Of a stretch of DNA of 64,000 nt, positions 7,929 to 15,800 are shown piece after piece. The stretch covers positions 62,001 through 126,000 of the forward strand of contig NZ_AUEZ01000017.1 in assembly GCF_000426245.1 (NCBI RefSeq), written 5' to 3'. How positions within the stretch are numbered: position 1 is the first letter of the stretch; every line of letters starts with the position of its first letter. Source of the DNA: Bradyrhizobium sp. Ai1a-2 (lineage in GTDB: Bacteria > Pseudomonadota > Alphaproteobacteria > Rhizobiales > Xanthobacteraceae). Under the pieces are notes generated by a model that searched no databases, was not told the origin of the DNA, and saw only the letters and a program-made list of their open reading frames with translations. Position numbers and translations under genes: made by a program.

Positions 7929-8927
7929 ATGCCGATGAATCGCCGGGAGCTGTTGAGGGCTGGCGCTATGTTGCCGCTGGTGAACACTGCGCTTTCGCAT
8001 GCTGCCTTCGCGCAAGGCGCTGTCTATCCCAACCGCAACATCACCATGATCGTGCCGTTTCCGGCCGGTGGGCAGGCCGATCTTGCGGCGCGGCCGGTGG
8101 CGCTGGCAATGGAGCGGATCCTCGGCAAGCCTGTGATCGTCGACAACCGCGCCGGTGGGGCCGGCGGCTCCGTCGGCAATGCACAGGCCGCGCGTGCCGA
8201 GCCGGACGGCTACACGCTCTTGATGACGCTGTCCTCGCTTGCCGTGCTGCCCGAAGCCGATCGATTGTTCGACCGCCCTGTCGCCTATGAGGTCTCGCAA
8301 TTCGCGCCGGTCGCGCGCGTGCTTGCCGATCCGACGCTGCTCGCGGTGCCGGCCTCCGCTCCATGGAAGACGCTGCAGGATTTTGTCGACGACGCCAAAC
8401 AGCGCCCGGGCCAGATTCCCTACGGCTCGTCCGGTCCCTACGGCACGCTTCACGTCGCGATGGAAATGTTTGCCGCAAGTGCCGGCATCAAATTGCTGCA
8501 CGTGCCGTTCCGCGGCGCAGGTCCGGCGCTGACCGCGCTATTGAGCGGCACGGTGCAGGCGGTGGCATCTGCCCCGGGCACGCTGAAGCAGCAGGTCGCC
8601 GACGGCAAGATGCGGGTGCTCGCCAATTGGGGCGCCGAACGCGTCGCCAGTTTTCCCGACCTGCCGACGTTCAAGGAACTCGGCTACAAGGATGTCGAGT
8701 TCTACATCTGGGCCGGTCTGTTCGCGCAGCGCGCATTGTCCGCGCCGATCATGACGCGACTGCGCGAGGCGATGGCGGAAGCCGTAAAAGCGCCGGAGGT
8801 CGTCAAGACGTTCGAGACCGCGGGCAGTCCGGTCGCCTATCTCGATGCGCCGGAGTTTTCCAAATTCGTCGCCGACGACAGCGCGCGGCTGATCGCGGCG
8901 GTCAAGAAAATCGGCAAAGTGGAGTAG
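7929..8927 (+). CDS. tripartite tricarboxylate transporter substrate-binding protein (TctC/Bug family)
   Basis: A 332-residue periplasmic binding protein. The N-terminus has an RR (NRRELLRAG) followed by a hydrophobic stretch and 'AFAQG', suggesting Tat or Sec export with cleavage near residue 30. 'ITMIVPFPAGGQADLAARP', 'VDNRAGGAGGSVG' and 'PDGYTL' are the Bug-family signature. It would capture a carboxylate in the periplasm for a TctAB permease. No tctA/tctB genes are nearby, as usual for orphan Bug proteins. GGGGAG precedes two close ATGs (7929, 7935). The ligand cannot be predicted. Confidence 0.88.
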   Translation: MPMNRRELLRAGAMLPLVNTALSHAAFAQGAVYPNRNITMIVPFPAGGQADLAARPVALAMERILGKPVIVDNRAGGAGGSVGNAQAARAEPDGYTLLMTLSSLAVLPEADRLFDRPVAYEVSQFAPVARVLADPTLLAVPASAPWKTLQDFVDDAKQRPGQIPYGSSGPYGTLHVAMEMFAASAGIKLLHVPFRGAGPALTALLSGTVQAVASAPGTLKQQVADGKMRVLANWGAERVASFPDLPTFKELGYKDVEFYIWAGLFAQRALSAPIMTRLREAMAEAVKAPEVVKTFETAGSPVAYLDAPEFSKFVADDSARLIAAVKKIGKVE

Positions 8928-9074
8928 CCGATTTCACGTTTTGTTGCGGGTCCCGAACCTTCCGAAGTCTCATTCATTTGTCATAGTTGAAAGCTGGCGT
9001 GTGCGTGGAACCGGCGCGCCGAGACGCAAATCGAATGAGACTTTTATCGACGAGATATTGGAAGAGGATCTTGC

Positions 9075-9428
9075 ATGCGAACGCCGCGCATTGTCCTGGG
9101 TTGTGCGATCCTGATCGGCACCGGACTGGTCGTGCAAAACCCGGCATTCTCTGAAGAGTATCGCGGAACCTGGGAACAGCAGATGGCCTGCACACCCGAC
9201 GTCTGGCGGCTGTGCAGCGATCAAATCCCTGACGCCAACCGGATCACGGCATGTTTGCGGCAGAACACGCCGCAACTTTCTCATGATTGTCGTGCGGTAT
9301 TCGAATCCAGTGCAAGCGCCCAGCAGCCGCCTTCACGTGTGACGCCGCAATCTGCTCCGCGCGCACGGGGCGCGCCACCGCCGGTGCAGCAGCATCAGTC
9401 GGCGCCGTCGAAACGTTACGACGAATAG
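9075..9428 (+). CDS. small exported Cys-containing protein
   Basis: A 117-residue protein with a signal peptide (residues 1-26, cleavage near AFSEE). The mature part has four Cys in a short segment (TPDVWRLC, ACLRQ, DCRAVF) resembling a single cysteine-rich repeat seen in rhizobial exported proteins, followed by a Pro/Gln-rich disordered tail. Function unknown. Its last 13 bp overlap the 3' end of the convergent YbaK-family gene. Confidence 0.6.
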   Translation: MRTPRIVLGCAILIGTGLVVQNPAFSEEYRGTWEQQMACTPDVWRLCSDQIPDANRITACLRQNTPQLSHDCRAVFESSASAQQPPSRVTPQSAPRARGAPPPVQQHQSAPSKRYDE

Positions 9429-9910
9429 GCCGACACGTCCTCCTGCGGCCGATGCTCGCAGACGTCGACCCATTCGGCCGACGTCAATTCCGCCATCCGC
9501 GCTGGCGCGATCCTGACCGCGCTGTGGGTTGAGCCTGCGGCCGGCACGACGGTGTCAAAGGCCTTCAGCGACACATCGCAATAGACCGGCAGTGGTGTCC
9601 TCAGGCCGAAGGGGCAGACGCCGCCGACCTCGTGCCCGGTGATGTCGGCGACCTCGTGCAGGCCCAGCATCTTCGGCTTGACGCCGAACAGCGCCTTCAC
9701 TTTCTTGTTGTCCATTCGCGAAGTGCCGCTGGTAACGATCAGCACCACGCGCTCGCCAACCCGCAGTGACAGTGTCTTGGCGATGCGCCCCGGCTCAACA
9801 CCATAGGCTTCCGCCGCGAGCGCTACCGTTGCGGAGCTCTTGGTCGATTCGATCACGGCAATGTCGGGCGCCCTCTCGGCGAAGAAGGCGCGAACGGATT
9901 CCAGACTCAT
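9416..9910 (-). CDS. YbaK/EbsC family aminoacyl-tRNA deacylase-like protein
   Basis: A 164-residue single-domain protein of the YbaK/ProX editing family, which hydrolyses misacylated tRNA such as Cys-tRNA(Pro) or Ala-tRNA(Pro). Seen: 'AKTLSLRVGERVVLIVTSGTSRMDNKKVKALFG' with the family Lys in 'DNKKVK', 'GHEVGGVCPFGL' and 'VYCDVSLKAFDTVVPAAGSTHSAVRI'. Length and order match the family throughout. Convergent with, and overlapping by 13 bp, the preceding exported-protein gene. Exact substrate is not readable. Confidence 0.9.
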   Translation of the reverse strand: MSLESVRAFFAERAPDIAVIESTKSSATVALAAEAYGVEPGRIAKTLSLRVGERVVLIVTSGTSRMDNKKVKALFGVKPKMLGLHEVADITGHEVGGVCPFGLRTPLPVYCDVSLKAFDTVVPAAGSTHSAVRIAPARMAELTSAEWVDVCEHRPQEDVSAYSS

Positions 9911-9924
9911 ATCTTAGGACCCAT

Positions 9925-9972
9925 AGCATGATCCGGAAAAGGGGAGGCCGGTTTTCCGACAAGATCATGCTC
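9925..9972. repeat. palindromic intergenic repeat, family R3 (short form)
   Basis: About 48 bp: AGCATGATCCGGAAAAG, then GGCCGGTTTTCCG, ending GATCATGCTC. Inverted copy of the right half of the longer R3 elements at 11635-11756 and 41737-41834. Confidence 0.7.
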
Positions 9973-10015
9973 AAAAAAGGAAAGTGGAGCGTGATAACGA
10001 TTCGAAGAAGCGTTG

Positions 10016-10762
10016 TCAGGCTCCACGTGAGGAAAGCAGCGCGGGCAGTTCGGATAGTGCATGGATGCGATGGTCCGGCTCAACGCCGAGCTCGTCCATC
10101 TGGGTGCGCAGCGCCTTGAACATCGTGAGCGGCGGCAAGGTCTCGCTCTCGACGCAGGCGAGCGCCATGGCCTGCGGCATCACCCGTTCGATCCAGGCAA
10201 CATTCAAGCCGAACGCTTTGGCGCCGCACGCGTCCCACGGATTCGAGGAGATGAACAGGACCTCCGCGGGCGGCACGCGAAGCACATCTTCGATCAGCGC
10301 GTAGGCCTCTGGGCTCGGCTTGAAGGTCTTCTTGGCGTGGACGCTGATGGTTGCGTCGAGCACGCGGTCGAGTCCGCTGTTGCGCACCAGCGCCTTCAGC
10401 ATGTCCGGGCTGCCGTTGGAAAGGATCGCGAGTTTTTTGTCCGTCATCGCCTCGAGCGAGGCAAGCGCGTCCGGATAGAGATCGAGATCAAGGTACTTGT
10501 CGATGATCCTGTCGAAAGTCCCGGCGTCATGTTGCAGGCCGAGGCTCCGCAGCGTGTAGGCAAGCGAGTCGCGCGTGACGACCGCGAAGTCCTGGTATTG
10601 CCGCATCAGCGCGCGCAGCCAGCTATATTCGAGCTGCTTGATGCGCCAGATCTGCGTGATGATCTCGCCATAGCCGGGAAATGCATCCTCGGTCACTTCA
10701 GCGACCGATTGGACATCATAGAGGGTGCCATAGGCATCGAAGACGACGGCTTTGATGGTCAT
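10016..10762 (-). CDS. L-2-haloacid dehalogenase (HAD type II)
   Basis: A 248-residue HAD-superfamily protein, with the residues of type II (S)-2-haloacid dehalogenases: nucleophile Asp9 in 'FDAYGTLYD', 'LSNGSPDM' (motif II Ser/Asn), the Lys in 'KTFKPSPEAY' (motif III) and 'ISSNPWDACGA' (Ser, Asn and Asp of motif IV). These catalyse hydrolytic dehalogenation of short 2-haloacids with inversion, for example L-2-chloropropionate to D-lactate. Its ATG overlaps the stop of the upstream dienelactone-hydrolase-like gene by 4 nt, so they are translationally coupled. Actual substrate range unknown. Confidence 0.88.
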   Translation of the reverse strand: MTIKAVVFDAYGTLYDVQSVAEVTEDAFPGYGEIITQIWRIKQLEYSWLRALMRQYQDFAVVTRDSLAYTLRSLGLQHDAGTFDRIIDKYLDLDLYPDALASLEAMTDKKLAILSNGSPDMLKALVRNSGLDRVLDATISVHAKKTFKPSPEAYALIEDVLRVPPAEVLFISSNPWDACGAKAFGLNVAWIERVMPQAMALACVESETLPPLTMFKALRTQMDELGVEPDHRIHALSELPALLSSRGA

Positions 10763-11598
10763 TGTAGCTTCTCTTGCCCGCCGATCGTCGCATACAGGAA
10801 TTTGTGGACCGCGTCGACCGATTGATCTCTGGCTGCCTGGTTGAATTCGAGACGATGCCCGAGAAACTTTACCGGCGTTGCAAGGCTCGGAACATCAAAG
10901 GCGTGATAGGCGCCGGGATAGACGATGAATTCGATCGGAACGCCGAGGCCCTTCTGGCGCGAAATGCCGTAATCATCGCGGCCTTCGACCAGGTTGCGGC
11001 ACTCCGTGGCCAGCGTCCAGTCGTCGAGCTCGCCGATCAGGATCAGCGTCGGCACCGTCATGCTATCCTTGATACCCAGGCAGGGCGGATAGAATGCAAT
11101 CGCCGCCCGGAATTTGTCGTTCGACGCCCGCTCGATCGTGCCGCGCTCAACTGAGTTGAGCGCCAGCAATCCGCCCTGTGAGAAGCCGATAACGGCGACG
11201 CGATCGCGATCGACGAACGACTGCTGAACGAGGAAATCCAGCGCGCGATAGGCGTCGAAGACGGTTGCGGGTGGCGGGCCGCCGGCGCAGGTACTAGTGA
11301 GGCCGCGCGGACCAAAGCGGTCCACCGCGAGCGTGACATAGCCCCAGGATACGAGCAGCTTGCCCCAGCGCTCGTCGAGCTGGCGCCAGCCGCCATTGCA
11401 GCCATGAAGCAGCACCACCGCCGGCAAGGCGCCGGCATCGCGCGGCTGCCGCAGATAACCTTGCAGGGGCTGTGAGCTCGCGAGCGGATTTTCGATCTCG
11501 ACGAGACGGCCCTCCGGCGCATCGGCCGCGGGGCACATGGTCGCGCTCCCGGTCAGGAGTGCAGCGATAATGGCAGCGATCCTGGCGAGGCTTGGCAT
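10759..11598 (-). CDS. dienelactone hydrolase-like exported alpha/beta hydrolase
   Basis: A 279-residue protein with a signal peptide (cleavage near CPAADA, residues 22-26) and the alpha/beta-hydrolase core: 'VVLLHGCNGG' oxyanion loop, nucleophile elbow GFSQG, an acid in 'GELDDWT' and the His in 'PGAYHAFD'. The elbow serine is present, unlike in the paralogue at 53695-54555. Likely a periplasmic carboxylesterase; substrate unknown. It overlaps the haloacid dehalogenase start by 4 nt. An R3 repeat lies in its upstream region. Confidence 0.85.
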   Translation of the reverse strand: MPSLARIAAIIAALLTGSATMCPAADAPEGRLVEIENPLASSQPLQGYLRQPRDAGALPAVVLLHGCNGGWRQLDERWGKLLVSWGYVTLAVDRFGPRGLTSTCAGGPPPATVFDAYRALDFLVQQSFVDRDRVAVIGFSQGGLLALNSVERGTIERASNDKFRAAIAFYPPCLGIKDSMTVPTLILIGELDDWTLATECRNLVEGRDDYGISRQKGLGVPIEFIVYPGAYHAFDVPSLATPVKFLGHRLEFNQAARDQSVDAVHKFLYATIGGQEKLQ

Positions 11599-11634
11599 CG
11601 ACCACCTCCCGTTCGATCGCCTGCCGGCGATCTA

Positions 11635-11756
11635 GATCATGATCCAATTGGACGGAATCGGATCATGATCCCCTCTCTTTGTAGTATGATCTCCGCGCAA
11701 GCGCTTCGCGTTTGTCGCGAGGGAAAACCGGTTCCCACTTTTCCGGATCATGCTCT
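11635..11756. repeat. palindromic intergenic repeat, family R3 (long form)
   Basis: A left palindrome GATCATGATCCAATTGG ... GGATCATGATC is followed by a right part with GGGAAAACCGGTTCCCACTT and GGATCATGCTC. The same two-part layout recurs at 41737-41834. It sits between the amidohydrolase and the dienelactone-hydrolase-like gene. Confidence 0.75.
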
Positions 11757-11766
11757 GAGGATCACT

Positions 11767-12651
11767 TTATATACCCAAAATCCTCCGTGCGTTGGCCTTC
11801 AGCACTTTGGGGCGGATCTCCTCGCGGATGTCGAGCTTTGCGAAATCCGCAAGCCAGCGGTCCGGCGTGATCACCGGCCAGTCCGAGCCGAACAGCATCT
11901 TGTCCTGCAGGATCGAGTTGATGTAGCGCACGAGGATCGGCGGAAAATATTTCGGCGACCAGCCGGAGAGATCGATATAGACGTTCGGCTTGTGCGTCGC
12001 GACCGAGAGCGCCTCTTCCTGCCAGGGGAAGGACGGGTGCGCGAGGATGATCTTCAGGTCGGGAAAGTCGGCGGCGACATCGTCCATATACATCGGGTTG
12101 GAGTATTTCAGCCGCATCCCCATGCCGCCCGGCATGCCGCTTCCGACGCCGGTCTGTCCGGTGTGAAACAGCGCGATCGCACCGCCGTCGTTGATCGCTT
12201 CATAGAGCGGATAGGCGAGGCGGTCGTTCGGATAGAACCCTTGCATGGTCGGATGAAATTTGAAGCCGCGGACGCCGTAGTCTTCGATCAGCTTCCGTGC
12301 CTCGCGCACGCCGAGCTTGCCCTTATGCGGATCGATGCTGACGAAGGGAATCAGCACATCGAGATTTTCCGACGCGACTTCCAGCATCTCGTAATTGTTG
12401 TAGCGGCGGAAACCGGTCTCGCGTTCGGCATCCACCGGGAAGATCACGGCCGCGATGTTCTTGGACCGGTAATAGGCCGCGGTCTCCGGTACTGTCGGCG
12501 GATGCTTGTGCGGCGATTTGAAGTACTCCGCCATCTGCGCCTGGAAGTCGTCATAGCCGTCGTCGCCATGCATGCCGCAGGGTTCCTCGGCATGGGTGTG
12601 GATGTCGATCGCGACGACATTGTCGATGGCGGGTAGCTTGAGCTTGGGCAT
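11767..12651 (-). CDS. amidohydrolase family protein (amidohydrolase_2)
   Basis: A 294-residue TIM-barrel amidohydrolase. The N-terminal metal motif HTH (residues 18-20, 'DIHTHAEE'), 'GFKFHPTMQGF', 'LAHPSFPW' and 'FGSDWPV' with the catalytic Asp match the amidohydrolase_2 / ACMSD-like group. Members hydrolyse or decarboxylate aromatic or keto acids with zinc; relatives in bradyrhizobia are annotated as aromatic beta-ketoacyl-CoA hydrolases, which I cannot confirm. Gene stands alone with an AT-rich palindrome upstream. Confidence 0.85.
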   Translation of the reverse strand: MPKLKLPAIDNVVAIDIHTHAEEPCGMHGDDGYDDFQAQMAEYFKSPHKHPPTVPETAAYYRSKNIAAVIFPVDAERETGFRRYNNYEMLEVASENLDVLIPFVSIDPHKGKLGVREARKLIEDYGVRGFKFHPTMQGFYPNDRLAYPLYEAINDGGAIALFHTGQTGVGSGMPGGMGMRLKYSNPMYMDDVAADFPDLKIILAHPSFPWQEEALSVATHKPNVYIDLSGWSPKYFPPILVRYINSILQDKMLFGSDWPVITPDRWLADFAKLDIREEIRPKVLKANARRILGI

Positions 12652-12702
12652 TCTTGGGCGTCCTTGGGTTCCCGGCGGCTTGCTTCCTCGGTTTGAAATT
12701 GA

Positions 12703-12715
12703 TTATATTATATAA
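12703..12715. promoter_or_regulatory. AT-rich palindrome upstream of amidohydrolase
   Basis: TTATAT-T-ATATAA is a perfect 13-bp dyad 52 nt upstream of the amidohydrolase start, in otherwise GC-rich DNA. It could be an operator or part of a -10 region; no regulator is encoded next to it. Confidence 0.3.
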
Positions 12716-12764
12716 CGATTTTCGCAAGTCAGCCAGAAACCTGCGGGCGGTGCGCCTGATCGGA

Positions 12765-12793
12765 TTGACATTTACGTCCCCGATCGCTTAGAA
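12765..12793 (+). promoter_or_regulatory. sigma70-like promoter of rpmJ
   Basis: TTGACA (12765-12770), a 17-nt spacer, then TTAGAA (12788-12793), 115 nt before the rpmJ ATG. The leader contains a GC-rich hairpin (CGGCC ... GGCCG followed by TTTTT, about 12796-12828) that could attenuate transcription. Confidence 0.45.
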
Positions 12794-12907
12794 AGCGGCC
12801 GTCCCGGGCGGCAGGGCCGTTTTTCGGGATAAATCCCATTTTGCCACATTTGGGCAGGTTTGAGGTTCGGGCTTGAGCACGGCCTTTCAACGCATCAGGA
12901 TTGTCCC

Positions 12908-13033
12908 ATGAAGGTCCGTAACTCGCTGAAATCGCTGCGCGGCCGCCATCGCAACAACCGTCTGGTCCGCCGCAAGGGCCGGGTCTATGTCATCAACAAG
13001 GTGCAGCGCCGCTTCAAGGCCCGCCAGGGCTGA
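12908..13033 (+). CDS. rpmJ: 50S ribosomal protein L36 (bL36)
   Basis: A 41-residue, very basic protein: [18 protein letters not shown], then [11 protein letters not shown], ending RFKARQG. This is the cysteine-free (zinc-independent, C-minus) form of L36 common in alphaproteobacteria, as the CxxC...CxxxH zinc ligands are missing. It joins the large ribosomal subunit near the end of assembly. It is monocistronic, with a sigma70-like promoter upstream. Confidence 0.95.
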   Translation: MKVRNSLKSLRGRHRNNRLVRRKGRVYVINKVQRRFKARQG

Positions 13034-13131
13034 TCGCGGGTCCCCGCGCCGACTCGCCCTGACCCCTTGTTTCACACGTCTTTGACGTCGCGCTGCTTTG
13101 CAGCGCGGCGTTGTGCGTTTAAGCTGTGCCA

Positions 13132-13791
13132 ATGGAATTGAGATTCCTGAGGCTCATAACCCGTCAATTGGTGCTCCTGATCGCCGCGATCGTGATTGCG
13201 GCGCCCGTGGCGGCGTTTGCCCAGGGTGATCCCCGCGTCATCCCTCCGCCCAAGGAGCAGAAGAAGCTTCCCGAAGCGCCCAGCAAATTGCCGACGGTTG
13301 GCGCCGACCGCACCCGCGGACTGGATTTCCTGTTCGGCGCGCTGAAGGCGGCACCCGACGAGGCCAGCGCGAAGCACGTCGAAGCGCGGATCTGGGCGCA
13401 GTGGCTGCAGACGCCCAGCGATACCGCGATGCTTCTCATGGTGCGTGCCAAGGCGGCGCTGGAAGCCCAGAACATGGATGTCGCGCTGAAGCTGCTCGAC
13501 GCCGTCGTGAAGCTCCGCCCGGACTATATCGAGGGCTGGAACCGGCGAGCGACCATCTATTACCTGAAAAATGACTATGCGCACTCGCTGGAGGACCTTG
13601 AGCAGGTCCTGATCCGCGAACCCCGCCATTTCGGCGCGCTGGCCGGCCTCGGCATGATCATGCAGGACCTCGGCGACGACAAGCGCGCGCTCGACGCCTT
13701 CCGCAAGGCGCTCGCCATCAATCCGCACCTGGAGAAGGTGCCGGAATTGGTGAAGCAGCTCAGCGAAAAGGTCGAAGGCCGCGATATCTAG
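13132..13791 (+). CDS. exported tetratricopeptide repeat protein
   Basis: A 219-residue protein with a signal peptide (residues 1-26, 'VAAFAQG') and a C-terminal half of about three TPR units ('MDVALKLLDAVVKLRPDYIEGWNRRA', 'EDLEQVLIREPRHFGALAGLG', 'KRALDAFRKALAINPHLEKVPE' with the canonical A/G/P positions). Probably a periplasmic scaffold; partner unknown. The ATG at 13132 is preferred to a GTG 6 nt upstream. No operon partners. Confidence 0.75.
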   Translation: MELRFLRLITRQLVLLIAAIVIAAPVAAFAQGDPRVIPPPKEQKKLPEAPSKLPTVGADRTRGLDFLFGALKAAPDEASAKHVEARIWAQWLQTPSDTAMLLMVRAKAALEAQNMDVALKLLDAVVKLRPDYIEGWNRRATIYYLKNDYAHSLEDLEQVLIREPRHFGALAGLGMIMQDLGDDKRALDAFRKALAINPHLEKVPELVKQLSEKVEGRDI

Positions 13792-13890
13792 TTTCAGCCG
13801 ATTAACCACGACTTCCGGCAGCTGATTGCGGCGCGGAACAATTGCCGCTACCGGGCTTGGTTCCCGCTCGAACCAGCCTGGAGCGAAGCC

Positions 13891-14139
13891 ATGAAATCCT
13901 TGCTGTTGGCCGGCACGGTGATCGTCGCGACGACAGCCGTCGGTGTTGCCGAAGGGCTCTATTGGGTGGTGGGCAATAGCGCCACCAACACCTGCGACAT
14001 CGTCACCAGCAACCCGATCATCGACGGGAACATCTGGTTCGCCGACGGTCCCTACAGCACGGTCAATGACGCCAAGCTCGCGCGCTCCACGATCAGCCAA
14101 TGTCCAAAGGATCAACCGCCCGCCGACAATCCCAAGTAG
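13891..14139 (+). CDS. small exported protein (82 aa)
   Basis: An 82-residue protein with an N-terminal signal peptide (LLLAGTVIVATTAVGVAEG) and a mature part with two Cys. The segment 'YWVVGNSATNTCDIVTSNP' and 'FADGPYSTVNDAKLARS' resembles a small family of rhizobial exported proteins of unknown role. It starts at the only good ATG after 'GGAGCGAAGCC'. Function unknown. Confidence 0.6.
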   Translation: MKSLLLAGTVIVATTAVGVAEGLYWVVGNSATNTCDIVTSNPIIDGNIWFADGPYSTVNDAKLARSTISQCPKDQPPADNPK

Positions 14140-14175
14140 GGACCCAAGTGACGGCGCCGGGTTGAGCCGCGGAAC

Positions 14176-14355
14176 TCAGTGCAGCAGCCTGCCGCTGCGG
14201 GTGAACTGGTCGCGTGCCGCTGCCGCATAAAGCTGCTGCAGTTCGGCCTCGAGTTGCTCATTGACCAACAGCAGCGCCCTCAAGGCGCCATGCAGGTCGC
14301 CATTGCACCTTGCGACGATCTGATTGATAGCCGCCTCGCACGGATCGGAACTCAT
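14176..14355 (-). CDS. small hypothetical protein (59 aa)
   Basis: A 59-codon gene whose ATG at 14355 has a near-perfect GGAGGAG 6 nt upstream. The product (MSSDPCEAAINQIVARC, then an amphipathic 'ALRALLLVNEQLEAELQQLYAAAARDQF') is predicted to be helical with a short coiled-coil segment. No signal peptide or membrane helix. Function unknown. Convergent with the 82-residue exported protein, 36 bp away. Confidence 0.6.
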   Translation of the reverse strand: MSSDPCEAAINQIVARCNGDLHGALRALLLVNEQLEAELQQLYAAAARDQFTRSGRLLH

Positions 14356-14406
14356 TGATACTCCTCCGAATTTCTTTGTGAACTGTTTGCTGCGGCGTCC
14401 TGTTCC

Positions 14407-14545
14407 TGTGGATTGTGTGGACAGGCTCGCCGTGTTCCATCTCGATCAAGCCGCGCGTTTTGGCAGAAAGCCGGCGAGAATGTACGGAATAGGCAATGAC
14501 GCTGTTATGAACCCGCTATCCACAGGATGCACGCGTTGTGGAAAA
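14407..14545. other. cluster of DnaA-box-like nonamers
   Basis: Three sequences within 140 bp differ by one or two bases from TTATCCACA: 14407-14415 (minus), CTATCCACA at 14516-14524 (plus) and 14537-14545 (minus, reads TTTTCCACA). The interval (14356-14625) holds no gene I can support. Chance or a DnaA-titration/regulatory site are both possible. Confidence 0.3.
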
Positions 14546-14625
14546 CCGGCTGGGCCTAACGATACGGCATTCGGCATCGGCGGGCATCGTAATTTCCCCT
14601 GCAACAGATCAACCAGGCTCTCTCG

Positions 14626-15714
14626 ATGACGATTGTGATCGCGGTGGCGGCGCTGGCGGTGCTGGCCGCAGCCACGCAGGTAGGCGTCGCGCTGGTGCAG
14701 CGGGCCTTTCCCGCGCAGGGTGTGATGGTCGAGGTGACAGGCGACACGCTGCATGTCGTCGATATCGGCCCGCGCGAGGCGGCCTCGCCGCCGATCGTGA
14801 TGTTGCATGGCGCAAGCTCCAATCTCGAGGTGATGCGCCGCCCGCTCGGCGAGCGCCTCGCGCGAGATCACCGCGTGATCCTGATCGATCGTCCCGGCCA
14901 TGGCTGGAGCACACGCGCAAGGGCTAGCGACTCCACGCCCGCGACCCAGGGGCGGATGATCTCGGAGGCGCTGACGAAGCTCGGCATCGGGCGGGCGATC
15001 GTGGTGGCGCATTCCTGGAGCGGCGCGCTGGGCCTGAGATTGGCGCTCGATGACCCCGACCGCATGGCCGGACTCGTGCTGCTCGCGCCGGTGGCCTATC
15101 CCTGGCGGGGCGGCGTCGGCAAGTATAACGAGCTGATCGCCACCCCCGTGATCGGTCCGCTGTTCGCCTACACGATCACCCTGCCGCTTGGTACGCTGCT
15201 CGCCGCGCCGGGTGCACGCGGTGTATTCCTGCCGCAGACCATGCCGGACGGCTTCGTGAACGATACGGCGACGCCGCTCTTGCTGCGGCCACGCGAATTC
15301 ATTGCCAATGCGCGCGACCTGGTGACGTTGAAGGCGGCGGTCGCCGAGCAGGCGCCGCGCTACGGTATGATCAAAGCGCCGCTCACCATCATCACCGGCG
15401 ACGCCGACAAGACGGTGTCGACCGACATCCACTCCCGCCCGCTCGCCGCGGCTGTGCGGCATGCCAAGCTGATCGTGCTGCCGGGCACCGGCCACATGAT
15501 CCAGAACGCAGCACCGGAATTGGTGATCGCGGAGATCGAGGCGATGATTGGGAAGCCGTATGGCAGCGCCAGAGAGTCAACACCCGTCGTTTCTCTCGAT
15601 GACGACACCCGCGCTGCTATCGCGGAAGGCCTTGCTCAAGCCGAGCGCGGCGACTTTGTTTCCGACGAATCCGACGAAGAGGTGAGAAATGCAGAGACGC
15701 GTCGGGATCTATGA
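14626..15714 (+). CDS. alpha/beta hydrolase with antitoxin-like C-terminal tail
   Basis: A 362-residue protein. Residues 1-20 are a hydrophobic anchor or signal; about 55-315 form an alpha/beta-hydrolase with 'VMLHGASSN' oxyanion loop, nucleophile in AHSWSG, acid in 'ITGDADKTV' and His in 'GTGHMIQN'. A normal member would end near 'EIEAMIGKP'. The frame continues for about 45 residues (DDDTRAAIAEGLAQAERG, then FVSDESDEEVR), which reads like the DExT.AAI.EGL..AE.G..V motif of small type II antitoxins. The hydrolase substrate is unknown; the tail is probably a captured antitoxin fragment (inference). Confidence 0.75.
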   Translation: MTIVIAVAALAVLAAATQVGVALVQRAFPAQGVMVEVTGDTLHVVDIGPREAASPPIVMLHGASSNLEVMRRPLGERLARDHRVILIDRPGHGWSTRARASDSTPATQGRMISEALTKLGIGRAIVVAHSWSGALGLRLALDDPDRMAGLVLLAPVAYPWRGGVGKYNELIATPVIGPLFAYTITLPLGTLLAAPGARGVFLPQTMPDGFVNDTATPLLLRPREFIANARDLVTLKAAVAEQAPRYGMIKAPLTIITGDADKTVSTDIHSRPLAAAVRHAKLIVLPGTGHMIQNAAPELVIAEIEAMIGKPYGSARESTPVVSLDDDTRAAIAEGLAQAERGDFVSDESDEEVRNAETRRDL

Positions 15715-15800
15715 AGGTCGTCGCAGGATCGGGATTTACTTTTAACACGGCCATCTGCGTCGTGACGCCTCGCCGGGAGCCGTCACGACGCAAGAGACCG

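Noticed and set aside
14356..14625. Chromosomal replication origin
   Set aside because: Only three imperfect DnaA-like boxes, no AT-rich unwinding region, no hemE, dnaA or parAB nearby.
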